From positions 16,135,100 to 16,199,099 of the forward strand of contig NC_079496.1 in NCBI RefSeq assembly GCF_030052815.1: a DNA stretch of 64,000 nucleotides, written 5' to 3'. The notes beneath the pieces are model-generated. The model was not told the DNA's origin. It made no database searches and saw only the letters and a list, made by a program, of their open reading frames with translations. The stretch is from Hevea brasiliensis. Lineage: Eukaryota; Streptophyta; Magnoliopsida; Malpighiales; Euphorbiaceae. Numbering within the stretch: the first letter of the stretch is position 1; each line of letters starts with the position of its first letter. Made by a program: the position numbers and the translations under genes. This document shows positions 26,088 to 37,278 of this stretch, piece after piece.

Positions 26088-26483
26088 TAATGGGCTACAT
26101 GGCGTCTTTGCCATAAATTGCAAAATTGTTGATTATATTTACTTATAGAACACCAAGTTCTTTCCTACATATCTTTAGCACAGAATCACCAAAAAGGCCA
26201 TTGTATGGTGTGCATGAAATTATTTCAATATAGCCTTCAAGCTTGCGTTTGGCTTTTTCTAATGTTACAAGGTTTAACTTTTAAATTAAATTTATTCTAC
26301 ATATATGCATACATAAATATTTAATTGACAAATCTTCGTTAAATATGAAGACCTTTATTTTCAGTCAAGATTAATATTTAGACTTACTTGAAATGTGAAA
26401 TACATACTTGCTATGTAGCATTATATATTATTCATCATCAAATATTACAAGAATATTTGTACAAGCATTACTTTTGCAAAAAA
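26088..26483. other. AT-rich spacer, nothing recognised
   Basis: No open frame with protein-like composition is seen on either strand. Confidence 0.45.
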
Positions 26484-26893
26484 TCACTCGCCCGATCTAA
26501 TTAAGGTGTTTATTTGCCTGCCTATCAAGCTAATTTCACTCGCAAGATCTAACTAAGGCGTTTATCCACCTACCTATCGTGCTGATTTTATTTGTCCACC
26601 CTAATTAAGACGTTTATCTACCTGCCTATCTAGTTGATTTCATTCGCTTGCCCTAACTAAGGCATTTATATGCCTCCCTACCAAGCTAATTTCACTCACC
26701 TGCCCTAACTAAGATGTTTATCATCTGCCTACTGGGTTAATTTTACTCGCTTGCCTAACTAAGGCATTTATCCGCCTGTCTTCCAAGTTGATTACTTGCT
26801 TGCTCTAACCAAAGTATTTATTCGCCTGCCTACTAGGTTGATTTCACTCACCCACCTAACTTAAGGCATTTATTTGCTCGCCTATCCTTAAGG
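26484..26893. repeat. Degenerate minisatellite of about 55 bp units
   Basis: About seven or eight units are built on 'ctaactaaggcgtttatccgcctgcctacc'-type text with 'gatttcactcgcc' between them. Related text (CGCCTAAGGC, GCGTTTATCC, CCTTAAGGTG) continues at 30466-30640 beyond the solo LTR, so the array was interrupted by it. Such arrays are often found in the U3 part of plant LTRs. Confidence 0.8.
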
Positions 26894-26898
26894 TGCAT

Positions 26899-29800
26899 TA
26901 TAACGCCCTCACTTTAGGTAGTCTGTATATTCTACTGTTTCGATAATTAACGTCTATTCGGACAGCCAGGATGTCTGAAACTACACTTAAACTAGAGTGA
27001 GGAGACATAAATTGACTGAATAAAGACCAAGTAAAATTAAGAAAAAATAAAAGAAATGAAGTGTAAAGAGGTTAAAGGAGTTGAGGTCTCGGCGATGGAT
27101 AACCCTAACAGGGAGCGACTGTGAAGACAGTTGTCAACCCCAAACTCCTGGGGAAACCTGTAAGATAAATATTGAGACTTAATTGGGGAATTTATGAGGT
27201 TTAGATGATAATAAAAATGCCAAAAAAATACCAAAAAAAAATTAAGCTGATTTGTAAAAACAGTTATAATTTGATGAACATGACGAAAGGCATTTTGGTC
27301 ATTTCACCCTCAGTGTTGAATCTTGACCTAAATGTCAATCAAAATGAGAGAGAATAAAACATTAAAAATGAATTAAAATCATGAATTTGTGTAATGGAAA
27401 TGAGTAGAGAAAATAAGAAAAGAAAAAGAAAGAAAAGAAAATTTAAATGCATTTATGATGTAAGCATGACACAAGAATGATGTAATTAAAATTTATAACC
27501 AATGGTAATTAGAAAACCATATAAAAGAGAGACAAATGAACTTAATTAACCAAAAAGCCTATCTTCTTCTTCTTGGAACCACCATGGCCAAACCTTGTTC
27601 TTAGGATACTCCCACCATTTTCAAGCTTTCAAGCTTGAATTTCTCTTCATTCTCACCCCAAAATCTATACTTGCCTTCACTAAAAATTGCTCCTACACCT
27701 TGAGAAAGCCTTTGGCAGCCAAGAAAGTGAGAATTTGAAGTTTAGGCAAGGTCAATTTGGCTCAAATTGAGGTTAGTGCACTACCTAAGCTTCTTTCCTT
27801 CTCTAAGTGTTATTAGCATGTCAAACTAGGTAGAAATTCCATGAAATTAAAAGAATACCATGATTAAATGGAAACCCTAATTTCGGCAGCCATGGGGATA
27901 GTGAGAATTTGATGGTTTCAATTGTTCTAAACTAGTTAGTGATGGCATGTGATGAGTATAAATGAGTTAGATTATGAATTACATGTGTTATGCATGAGTT
28001 GAGAATTTGAAGTTAGGGTTTTGACCCAAAAATTTGGATTTTGTGAATTGATGTCTACTTGACTTTGTTGAGACCATTTGTTGATTATTTGAAGTGCTAT
28101 GAATATGATTGAAGTTTGAAAGTTGGGTGAAATTAATATTGGGAGTGTTGAATTTCTTGTGCAGGATTTTAGAACTGAGTCCAGCAAGGTTATGTGGTCA
28201 TAATAGAGTCACATTGCTCCAATTAGTGTGAAGCCAATTGGAGATGAAATTTAGGACATAAATCTAAATTTTTGATGAAGAACACAGAGCCCAGTTCTGA
28301 CTCTAACTTAACTAATTTGCTAAAATAAGTTAGGTCAATAATTCTGACCAAAACCAAAACCAAAACTGACCTGAAATTCTGGACTTTGACCTACCCGATT
28401 AGTTTTGGCAAAAATGTCATAACTTGGTCCACAAAACTGCAAATGCAGTGAAACTAAAGCCAAAATCTCTATAAGACTTAGAACTACAATTTTGGTATTT
28501 AGACCAAAACCCAGAACCTAATGGAACTTGGCCAAATTGTTCGAACAAGTTAGTACCCTAAATCCTGAAATTGAACTACATTGCCACTTGACCCCTGAAC
28601 AGTATTTAGATCATATCTCTCATTAGAAAACTCCAATTGGGATGAGCCAAGCCCTTCTGAAAACCTAAGAAACAGAACTCCAACTTTGATTCAGGAACTT
28701 TTCTCAAATTTTGAGTGTAAGAACCCTAAAATGGGAATCAAAAATACTAACCTGAATATGAAATCTTAAAGACACAGGGTTCATGTGTCTAGGTCAGTTA
28801 ATTGGCTATAACCCACTCTACATAACTTGAAAAATTGTGATTCTTGAACATGAGTGACCCCTAGGACATAGGAGAACAACTCATATGAAGGACATTAGGC
28901 CTAAAATTGACTTTAGCATGCCCAAATGACTAGATAAATTTAACTCCAGAATCTGCCTAGTTCTGGAACTATAAAGGGTCAATAAACCAGTTTTGGTAAT
29001 TTGACCATAACTTGAGTTGTAAAACTCTAAATGGCATAATTCAAAAAGGAAAACAAAGATAAGACATAGAGGAACAACTTCCATGAAGGAAGTGTGGCCA
29101 AACAGTGGCTACATATTGACCAATTTGCTAAGTGAAGTTAAGACACCAAATATAACCCTTGAGAAAGGTTCATAGAATGACTTATCATATGATATGGAAT
29201 TAATCAAAATGAATTGCTAAACATAAAAGTGACATAAATATGTATGTGGGACTTATGTTTCCCATCACAAGTAACATGAAAATGCTATGAAATATAAATA
29301 GTACATACCATGAAATAATGAAACTATAAGTACTTAATAATACTACGTTGTCCAAAGTATACTTAGACTTATGTATATAGCATGGATCGATTGGTATACC
29401 AATTAGGGACTACAGATTACAGTATCGCCCACATGAATGATTATTGATAGACAATATCTGTCTGGTATGGTTATTCCTCTAGCTTTATGCCTGCCCGTTG
29501 GCCATTATGCCTGATTTGATTTCTGGCTTTATGCGCCTGCCTGCTGGCCTTGCCCCTGACATGACCAATGTATGCAGGATAAACATACATATGTCTAACT
29601 AGTATACTCTCATGTATCCAGCCTCTATAGTCTGTCATAGGTTACTTGGGCACAGATGTGAGTAATAAGCTTTAAAATTAAATAATTACATGAAGAGTTC
29701 ACTGATATGAATTTAATAAAACTGAATATGAGATAAATGAATAGAAAGATCCTGATAAATTCATTTGCTCCCAAAATTCAACAAACATGCAATTGACTCA

Positions 29801-30460
29801 AAATTTATGAAATTTTGACATGGAATATTTATCTTCAATTATTTAGCTATTTTTACTTCTATTTATGCATCACTAAGCAATTCGCTTAGCGCGTTAGTTT
29901 TACCACACGTAGGTACTGGAGACCAGTAGCAGCAACAGCAGCAGTAGTGCTATATAGGGATTGCATCAGATCTACTATAGTGTTGGTGTTACCTCAGCAG
30001 TCCATTTTTTTTTTTTTGGTAGGGCCCATGTGTATCTAGATTTTGTATTTTATTCATTGTATATAAATGGGATGTAATTCATTTTGGGATTGTAAATAAT
30101 TTATAAATTGTTGTATATAAATTTTATTATTGTATATGAATTTTATATGAATGAATAAAATATATTTACTTGAATTTTATGTGAGCAAAGATGATATGAT
30201 ATGATACATGGAAAGGTGAAATGGATATGAACTATTTTAACAAGTAAATAATGAAACCCGCCAACCGCTAATAAGACAGAGAAGACTTTGTCCGGGTCTT
30301 CACAAAAATAAATTATGATAAAAAAAATTTCACACATGGACAAATACAAATAAATGAAATTTGAATTAATACGGTATAAAATAAGATAAGATAGGGTGTT
30401 TCGATACCGAATGTGGCATGCCTTACTCAGCTACATTGTAGATGGTTAAGAAGTGTTACA
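26899..30460 (+). mobile_element. Second solo LTR of the same family, 3.56 kb
   Basis: It starts TATAACGCCC (decayed from TGTAACACCC) and ends AAGTGTTACA, with the target duplication TGCAT at 26894-26898 and 30461-30465. It is colinear with 10979-14953: the same opening block, a block with GGCGATGG near 27095, a CACTAAGC-AATTCGCTTAGCG block near 29870 and a GTTATGCC/GGCATGCC block near the end. No domains and no second LTR are seen. Confidence 0.88.
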
Positions 30461-30465
30461 TGCAT

Positions 30466-31080
30466 GATTCGCCCGCCTAAGGCAATCATTCGTTCATCTT
30501 AAAAGCGTTTATCCACTACCAAAAGGTGATCATTCACTCATCCTTAAGGTGTCTACCCAAAGGCGACCACTTGCCTAACCTCAAGGTGTCAATCTGCCCA
30601 AAATTGCTAAGGCAATGGTTTGCCCAAAAAAAAGGCTCTGTCACATGGTCAAAGTTCTGTCATCTAATACATCATCTGACATCGAACATAAAAATTCGCA
30701 CTCAAGGGGACTAATGATATAGTACCACCCAAAATACATAAATGTATATAATTTTAATCCAATACAAACATTATCCACTAAGTATAAATATCCAACTTAT
30801 TAAGAATTCCGAACCGTACTCTAACTGAACTTCCTCTAAAATAGGAACTCTATCTTAATATTAAATTTTACTCCAAATAGGAGTCTACTTGATGCCTATA
30901 TAAAGAAATCAAGTCTCCCCCACAATCAGTTTTATTGTTATTTCTATTCATTCTTTACTCTACTCAATACCCATACTGACTTATGTATTGGAGAGGTTAC
31001 CCAAGCCAGTCCATTGGTGTTCTTTTTTTTGTCTTGCAGATCCAAACCTACAGGAAAAACCTATAAACAACATCATGCAT
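30466..31080 (+). mobile_element. LTR-like relic (TATA box and U5-like end)
   Basis: After the remaining minisatellite text, 30896-30906 has a clear TATA motif (CTATATAAAGA). It is followed by 'actgacttatgtattggagagg' at about 30977 and a TTTGTCTTGCAG near 31030. This arrangement is familiar from the R-U5 part of plant gypsy LTRs. Together with 26484-26893 it probably formed one older LTR. No target duplication could be set. Confidence 0.45.
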
Positions 31081-31838
31081 TATTATAAGTAAAATATTAT
31101 AAAATAAAAATAATGCAAAAAACAATAATGTCAATAATATTATACCATTAAATTTCAAATTACCAATATAATTCAATAATATTTACAATTCTAAGCAATA
31201 AAAGAAATATAATATAATAATAAAATGGTTCATTTTTATGATAAAATTAGCTTTAACGTGCTATTTATTTAAAATAAAATTCAATTATAACAATTCATTA
31301 TTTTTCATATTAATTATGAGAAATAAAGAATTATAAAGATGTAATGAGGTGAATTATTAAATAGAATATAAATAAAAAATAATATTTATAAATATAATAA
31401 TATAAAAAAATCTAAATATGATAATATAAAAAAAATCTAAATATAAAAATAAATAAGTTTATAAATCAATCAGTTAATTTAATAGAATGGAATCAAATTA
31501 AAAGTTAATTACTTATCTTATTAATTGTAATATTGTATTTATGAAAATTAAAATTAAATTAAAAATAAAAGTTATTTGAAAAATAAATAAAAATATAAAT
31601 TGAATCCGAATCCACATTAACAATTCAATTAAATACTATTCTTAAATTAATATTATGCTATTTTTGAATACTAAAAATTAAAATAAGGTGTTTAGACTTA
31701 ATTTTAACATAAATTATTAATAAATGGTGGATTTAAAGTATTATCATTCTATTTTTTAAGGACCTTTATAGTGCATTTAAAATAAGGCTATTTTATAAAT
31801 TATTTTAAATTCACACTTAAAAAAGATATTTATTAATT
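31081..31838. other. AT-rich intergenic stretch, nothing recognised
   Basis: Low-complexity A/T text with no supported gene. Confidence 0.5.
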
Positions 31839-31855
31839 TATAAATTTAATATATA

Positions 31856-32077
31856 CCTCCGCCTAAGTAGTTTGCGCTTAGCCGGTCCCAAGCACGGATA
31901 AAGGAAGAAGGTTACGGTAGGTGACAACCAGCATAAAAATTTCGTCACACCTTATGATATGGATTCAAATGATATAAACGTTGGGACATCCTCTACTCAC
32001 GACGTGCTACATCGGAGGCCGGGTGTAGTGAGAAAGCCGATCCCAAATTTTTTGAATAAAAACTTAGTTGAGTTGAG
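31856..32077 (+). mobile_element. 222-bp internally deleted RTE LINE derivative
   Basis: About 179 bp (31856-32034) match the 5' end of the RTE element (minus strand from 53227), including its first ATG region (MDSNDINVG; the long copy has MDSNEINVG). This joins directly to about 43 bp (32035-32077) matching the RTE 3' end, finishing in TTGAGTTGAG. An exact 17-bp target duplication, TATAAATTTAATATATA, flanks it (31839-31855 and 32078-32094). Everything in between, endonuclease and RT, is absent. It must have used enzymes made elsewhere. Confidence 0.9.
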
Positions 32078-32329
32078 TATAAATTTAATATATATTCAAT
32101 ACTTTAATCAATTAAACAAAATATATACTCTTATTAAGTTTAAATCTTATATTTTAAATTTCCTCGTCCAAATACAAGGTTACTAATTTTTAATGTACAG
32201 ATTAATTTTTTGATTTATTTGCTCATCCCTTGCTTTTAATGCATAAAATAAAGAAAATTATTTTCATTAATGGTTTAAGAGAGGTTATTAGGTACATACA
32301 TACATCATTTCTTGCAATCCGTTAAAGCG

Positions 32330-32581
32330 AGGCTCCACACCTTGACCGCGATTCCATTTCTCGTCGCTTCATAATATTTTGCCCTTTCTTTACCTAGTGC
32401 GCTCTGTTTTCTTTGTCTTGTTTTCTTCTGCCTCCAACTTGACTTCTCTCCCAGAGCAACTCGACTTCTCTCCCAGAGTCGCATCTCGCTCGCAGATCTA
32501 AGTGGTTGTTGGATCTCAGTGGCGCTTCATCTTCAACACTATTAAATTTATATATCTTTGAAGATTAACCCATCACTCCAG
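32330..32581 (+). promoter_or_regulatory. Probable 5' UTR exon of the BED-NBS-LRR gene
   Basis: A C/T-rich, higher-GC island in AT-rich DNA ends CACTCCAG before GTATGT (32582), a good splice donor. A matching acceptor, TATATCTGTAG, lies near 34332, a few bases before the gene's ATG. It contains a direct repeat (GACTTCTCTCCCAGAG, twice, near 32440 and 32463). The start of transcription is not visible. Confidence 0.5.
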
Positions 32582-34332
32582 GTATGTGCTCTATTTTTTT
32601 TTATTTTTCTTTTAATTTTGCTTGAAAACAAATATAATAATAACAACAAAAATTCATGTTTAATAAATATATATATATTTTAATTTACTGAAGAAAAAGA
32701 ACACAATAACGTTTTAAAGAACATCTTTTTAATAAAAAAAAATATATTTTTATCTTTATTTTTTATTTGTTTAATGATCTAATCATTACTTTTTAGTTTT
32801 TATTTTCAAAAATAGTAAGGGGGAAAAAATTGCAAATTATATATATTTTTTCTTAGATTTCATGCCGTTGATCTGTTTAACCTCTCAAAAGCTTATTTTA
32901 TTGTTTGTGGTCTTACATATCTAAATTGGTTTTTAATTTATTTTTAATTTAATCTTAAAAATAAAAAAAATTAAAAAAATTAAACTTCTTAGGCTTAAAT
33001 CACGAATTTTAGTTTGATATACATAAAATATATTTTTTAAATATACCTTTAATATTACATATTATATTGAATACATTCAATAAGTATTTTAGTAAAATTA
33101 TAAATTTATATCAATTAAATAAACAGATTTTATTAAATTTTATAACAAAATAATTAAATAATATTAGAAATTTTGAACAAAATACATTTATTTTCATAAA
33201 TTAATTAAACATTTTATTTATATTTAAAATTTCAAATGGCTAAACTTGTATGATACAAAGTAATTATTCTGAAAATATATATAGAAATAAATAAAATATA
33301 CAATTATCAAGTTAGTTTAATCAGTTAAAATTCTCACGAGGCTTTGGATTCAAATTTCTGCGCAAGCATTCAAAAATAATTTTTCAAACCGGCCAGGTTA
33401 CTTGATTTTTGGCGAATCAACTCCATATTCGGTTTGATTGCAAATTCAAACTAATTTAATACACAAATCATCAATTCACTGATCAACCCAAGAGTTCAAT
33501 TCAGATTTGATAACACTGAAAAAGACATCAACTTATGTTGGAAAGTAAACATTTAACTTAATTTTCATTAAATATATATTAAACCCTTGAGTTTCTATCG
33601 GCTAGGCTTAGTTTGAAAATCTTGATTAATTACATAGCTATTAATAATTTTTATTTATTACTCATAAATATTGAAAATAAAAAAAAATAATAACGTTGAA
33701 CTGTATTTTTTTAATTGTTTCCATTTTCTTTTAATATATATTTTAAAATTTATTATATTAAAAAAATAATTTTAATTAAAGAAATGAAATTATGCAAGAA
33801 TTTAATTATTATTCCAAAATCTATTCCCAATACATAAATTTTTATTATAAATTAATTGAATTGAACGTTAATATAATTAAATTGAATTTTTGTATGTTAT
33901 TATTTATTTTAATTTTATCTACTATCTGTTGGTGGGATGGTGATCAAGATAAAGCATGCATAAGTAGGTTGAAAAAATAAAATATCTACGATCAATTTCA
34001 GGCGATCTTGATTCATATGTTTAATTTTGCGTAAAGTTCAATATATACTATTTTTTTTTTTTTGAATAAAAGGAAAATATCATCACTGGAAATCAGAATT
34101 TACAGCTGACAAAACAAGAGGAGGATTGGATCCCCAATCCTACAGATCAGTTCAAGAAATTACAGAAGTGGCTAATAGGTGAGCCCTGCTGATCTTCTAA
34201 TACAATGTTGAGCTCAAATAGATGTGACTCAATTATATGCATTTCCATGGATATTATTATAAAATGATACACATTTTTCTCCTCTCTTGGAATTGAACTT
34301 AACCTTTTACCCCTAATTTATTATATCTGTAG
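32582..34332 (+). other. Probable 5' UTR intron of the BED-NBS-LRR gene
   Basis: AT-rich, without a credible coding frame. A T-run at about 34050-34064 followed by more GC-rich text to about 34200 looks like the 3' end of a short minus-strand L1 fragment. It is an intron only if the donor at 32582 and acceptor at about 34332 are used. Confidence 0.45.
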
Positions 34333-34344
34333 GATTTTAAAAAA

Positions 34345-37278
34345 ATGGGGAGAGGCAACGATCCATTTTGGAAATATGCCTCTAAATCAAATCCTGGTTT
34401 CAAGTGTAATTATTGTGGGGGAAGCTACGCTGGGAGCATTACAAGGTTTAAACGACATTTGGCCAAAATTGAAGGACAAGGTGTTAATGTTTGCCCTGCA
34501 GTTCCTAAAGATGTTCAACAAGAAGTCTATCAAGCCATTGTAGATCCCCAATCTTATTGTCAAGGAATACGAGGTCCCAACCGAAAACGTAAAACTATGT
34601 CAAGTTTACCCAATAACAATGCAGCTTTCACAATTCCAACTTCTTCAGGGGGACAATACAACGTAGCTGTAGCTGAAAACCAAGTGACGGATGCAGGAAT
34701 GACACTGAGGGAATTACTTCAGACCGCGGAACAAGAAATAGGGGAAGGGATTGCACTTCCAGGAGTGGGTAGTGAGATGGAGAACAATGCTGGAGGACTT
34801 GTGCCGCCAGTTAATACTTTAGGCGATACATTACTGACAAGAGAGGTCGTGGGTGAAAATTTTGAAGGAGATATTAAGTATATTTGGTATTTGTTAATGA
34901 ATGATTTCTTAAGAATCGGTATTTATGGGATGGGTGGCGTTGGCAAAACTGAGCTGGCAAAACATCTCAACAATAAACTCCTACAAGACCCCAATAAGTT
35001 TCATCACGTTTATTGGGTTAATGTGTCTCCAAATTGCAGCATCCACAAACTCCAAAATTCTATTGCGAAGGCTGTAGGTATAAATCTTTCCAGTGAAGAT
35101 GATGAAAATAAAAGAGCAGCAAGGTTGTCCAAAGAATTGACTCAAAATAAGAGATCTATTTTAATTTTTGATGATGTGTGGGATTATATTTCTCTTCAGG
35201 ATGTGGGAATTCCTATCGGTATGAATGGATGTACCTTGATTCTCACAACTCGATCTTTTGAAGTGTGTAGACAAACAAATTGCCAGAAGACCTTGAAAAT
35301 GGAGACTCTTTCAAAGGAAGAAGGCTGGTGCTTGTTTGAGAAAGAAGTGGGAGACGAAATGACACTTTCCAATGATGTTGAGAAGATTGCAAAATCTGTT
35401 GTAAGTGAATTAGAAGGTTTGCCTCTAGGAATCAGAACGATGGCCAGATATATGAGGGGAGTAGTCAACATACAACAATGGAGGAATGCACTGAAAGGTT
35501 TGACTCAGAGACAAGTTAGTGAGGAGATATTTCGAAAATTGAAACTTAGTTATGATTACTTGAAAGATCCAGCATTGCAACAGTGTTTTTTATACTGTGC
35601 ATTATTTGAAGTAGCAAAAAAAGATGAGCATTATCGTAAGATACATAAAGAGGATTTGATACAGCATTTGATTGATGAGGGGATAATAAAGAGGATGAAC
35701 AGCAGGAGAGAAGAGTTTGACGAGGGCCATACAATGTTAAATATACTCGAAAATGTATGCTTGCTGAATAGTAATGGTTATCCATCACTAATGCATGGCT
35801 TGATTAGAAGCATGACCCTTCAAATAATGAAAGAAAGTTCAGGAGTTAGAGCCATGATTGAATCTGGTAAGGGATTAAAAAAGTTACCAGAGGAAGGCAT
35901 CTGGACAGGAGATCTCGTGAGAGTTTCATTGCATCATAATTCCATTGAAGAAATTGCTTCTAATCATTCACCAAGATGTCCCAACCTTTCAACTCTACTG
36001 TTGCATGACAATCTTGAATTGAGACGGATTGTAGATTCTTTCTTTAAGCACTTGCATGGGCTCAAGGTTCTTGATCTTTCTAATACAGGGATCCAAAACT
36101 TGCCAAATTCTGTCACTACCCTCGTCAATCTCGCCTCCTTGGTGGTCCATGGATGTGAAGAGCTAACGCGTGTGCCATCTTTAGCAAATCTCAGAGAACT
36201 GAAGAGATTGGATCTCGGATTTAGTGGAGTTGAAGAAGTGCCAGATGGCCTGGAATTTCTGTCCAAACTCATGTATCTAGACCTCTGCGGTACATCGGTA
36301 AAAGAAAGAAGACCTGGGATACTACCTAAACTCTCTCATTTGCAATTTCTTAAACTTCCTTTAGCGTTAGCAGTCGAGGGAGAGGAAGTTGCATCACTGA
36401 GCAAGGTGGAAACTTTGTATTGTCGTTTCCATGATCTCGTAGGCTTCAACAGATTTGTCGAATCAATGGAAGAATTGATGATTGGAAGTGAATTTGAACT
36501 TTTAATAGGACCATTATCCCAGGATATGGATGTCCCTATGTTTTTAAGCAGTTTTAATGTTGATAAAAGTGTTGTGGCGTATGATTGCAGTATCGGCAAA
36601 GACGGGAATTTTCTGAACTTTCCAGCTGACTTGCAAGGGCTAGAGATTGTAGAATGCAATGATGCACAAAGCTTACACTGTGTTCATCCGTTCAGATATG
36701 CAACTCAACTGGAACACGTTTCCATTAGAAAGTGCAATGGGATGGAGTGCTTGTTTTTGTCGCCTGAAGACGGTTGGCGTATTTTTCCAAGACTTAAATT
36801 TCTAAGCCTTCACAGTTTGGAGAACTTCCGTTTCCTCTTTGGCGGAAAAGTTGCTGTTGCACCATCATTGCCATATCATGGTAACAGCTCTAACCAACTG
36901 AGAACTTTTGAGATTATAAATTGCCCAACCATTAAGAAGTTGTTCCCTCCTTGCCTGCTGCCGAACCTCCAAAACCTGGAAGAGATTAATGTCAGAGATT
37001 GTTCGTCGATGGAGGAGATAATAGGAGCAGAAAGACAAGAAGAAGAAGAAACTATGGATTTCAGTCTCCCAAAGTTATGGAATTTCAAGTTGAGAAATTT
37101 ACCACAACTGAAGAGCATTTGTGCTCGGAAACTGATTTGTGAATCTCTTCGAACCATCAGTCTAATTGACTGTCCAGGGCAAATGTTGGATGTACCATTC
37201 TTTTATCCCAGTGGCCATAGGGTTGGGATAAGTAGAAATCAACCCTTAAATTACTCTGTTGATCTCACCGAAATTTAG
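34345..37278 (+). CDS. BED zinc finger-NBS-LRR disease-resistance protein (copy B), complete
   Basis: Single coding exon, 977 aa. Residues 5-62 form a BED-type zinc finger (W9; C21, C24, H38, C50), residues about 63-185 a linker, about 186-490 the NB-ARC, and about 510-977 leucine-rich repeats. Visible NB-ARC motifs: P-loop GMGGVGKTE 195-203 (Lys201 and Thr202 kept, second Thr replaced by Glu), RNBS-A about 219-230, kinase-2 ILIFDDVWD (Asp276-Asp277, Trp279 as in non-TIR NLRs), RNBS-B TTRS 301-304, GLPL 358-361, RNBS-D CFLYCALF 414-421, and MHG at 483-485 where the family has MHD. Plant NLRs of this kind are intracellular immune receptors switching between ADP and ATP states; the BED domain may act as a decoy or DNA-binding part. 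The original TAA stop has become CAA, and 12 bp were lost near the end, giving an extended tail to 37278. Start chosen at the ATG directly before the BED domain. Confidence 0.95.
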   Translation: MGRGNDPFWKYASKSNPGFKCNYCGGSYAGSITRFKRHLAKIEGQGVNVCPAVPKDVQQEVYQAIVDPQSYCQGIRGPNRKRKTMSSLPNNNAAFTIPTSSGGQYNVAVAENQVTDAGMTLRELLQTAEQEIGEGIALPGVGSEMENNAGGLVPPVNTLGDTLLTREVVGENFEGDIKYIWYLLMNDFLRIGIYGMGGVGKTELAKHLNNKLLQDPNKFHHVYWVNVSPNCSIHKLQNSIAKAVGINLSSEDDENKRAARLSKELTQNKRSILIFDDVWDYISLQDVGIPIGMNGCTLILTTRSFEVCRQTNCQKTLKMETLSKEEGWCLFEKEVGDEMTLSNDVEKIAKSVVSELEGLPLGIRTMARYMRGVVNIQQWRNALKGLTQRQVSEEIFRKLKLSYDYLKDPALQQCFLYCALFEVAKKDEHYRKIHKEDLIQHLIDEGIIKRMNSRREEFDEGHTMLNILENVCLLNSNGYPSLMHGLIRSMTLQIMKESSGVRAMIESGKGLKKLPEEGIWTGDLVRVSLHHNSIEEIASNHSPRCPNLSTLLLHDNLELRRIVDSFFKHLHGLKVLDLSNTGIQNLPNSVTTLVNLASLVVHGCEELTRVPSLANLRELKRLDLGFSGVEEVPDGLEFLSKLMYLDLCGTSVKERRPGILPKLSHLQFLKLPLALAVEGEEVASLSKVETLYCRFHDLVGFNRFVESMEELMIGSEFELLIGPLSQDMDVPMFLSSFNVDKSVVAYDCSIGKDGNFLNFPADLQGLEIVECNDAQSLHCVHPFRYATQLEHVSIRKCNGMECLFLSPEDGWRIFPRLKFLSLHSLENFRFLFGGKVAVAPSLPYHGNSSNQLRTFEIINCPTIKKLFPPCLLPNLQNLEEINVRDCSSMEEIIGAERQEEEETMDFSLPKLWNFKLRNLPQLKSICARKLICESLRTISLIDCPGQMLDVPFFYPSGHRVGISRNQPLNYSVDLTEI

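Noticed and set aside
26484..26893. Regular array considered as CRISPR-like
   Set aside because: The units are degenerate and directly adjacent without unique spacers, and the genome is eukaryotic.
34045..34210. Possible minus-strand L1 3' end in the NLR 5' intron
   Set aside because: A T-run followed by more complex text is suggestive, but no target duplication or coding remnant was found, so it is only mentioned in the intron entry.
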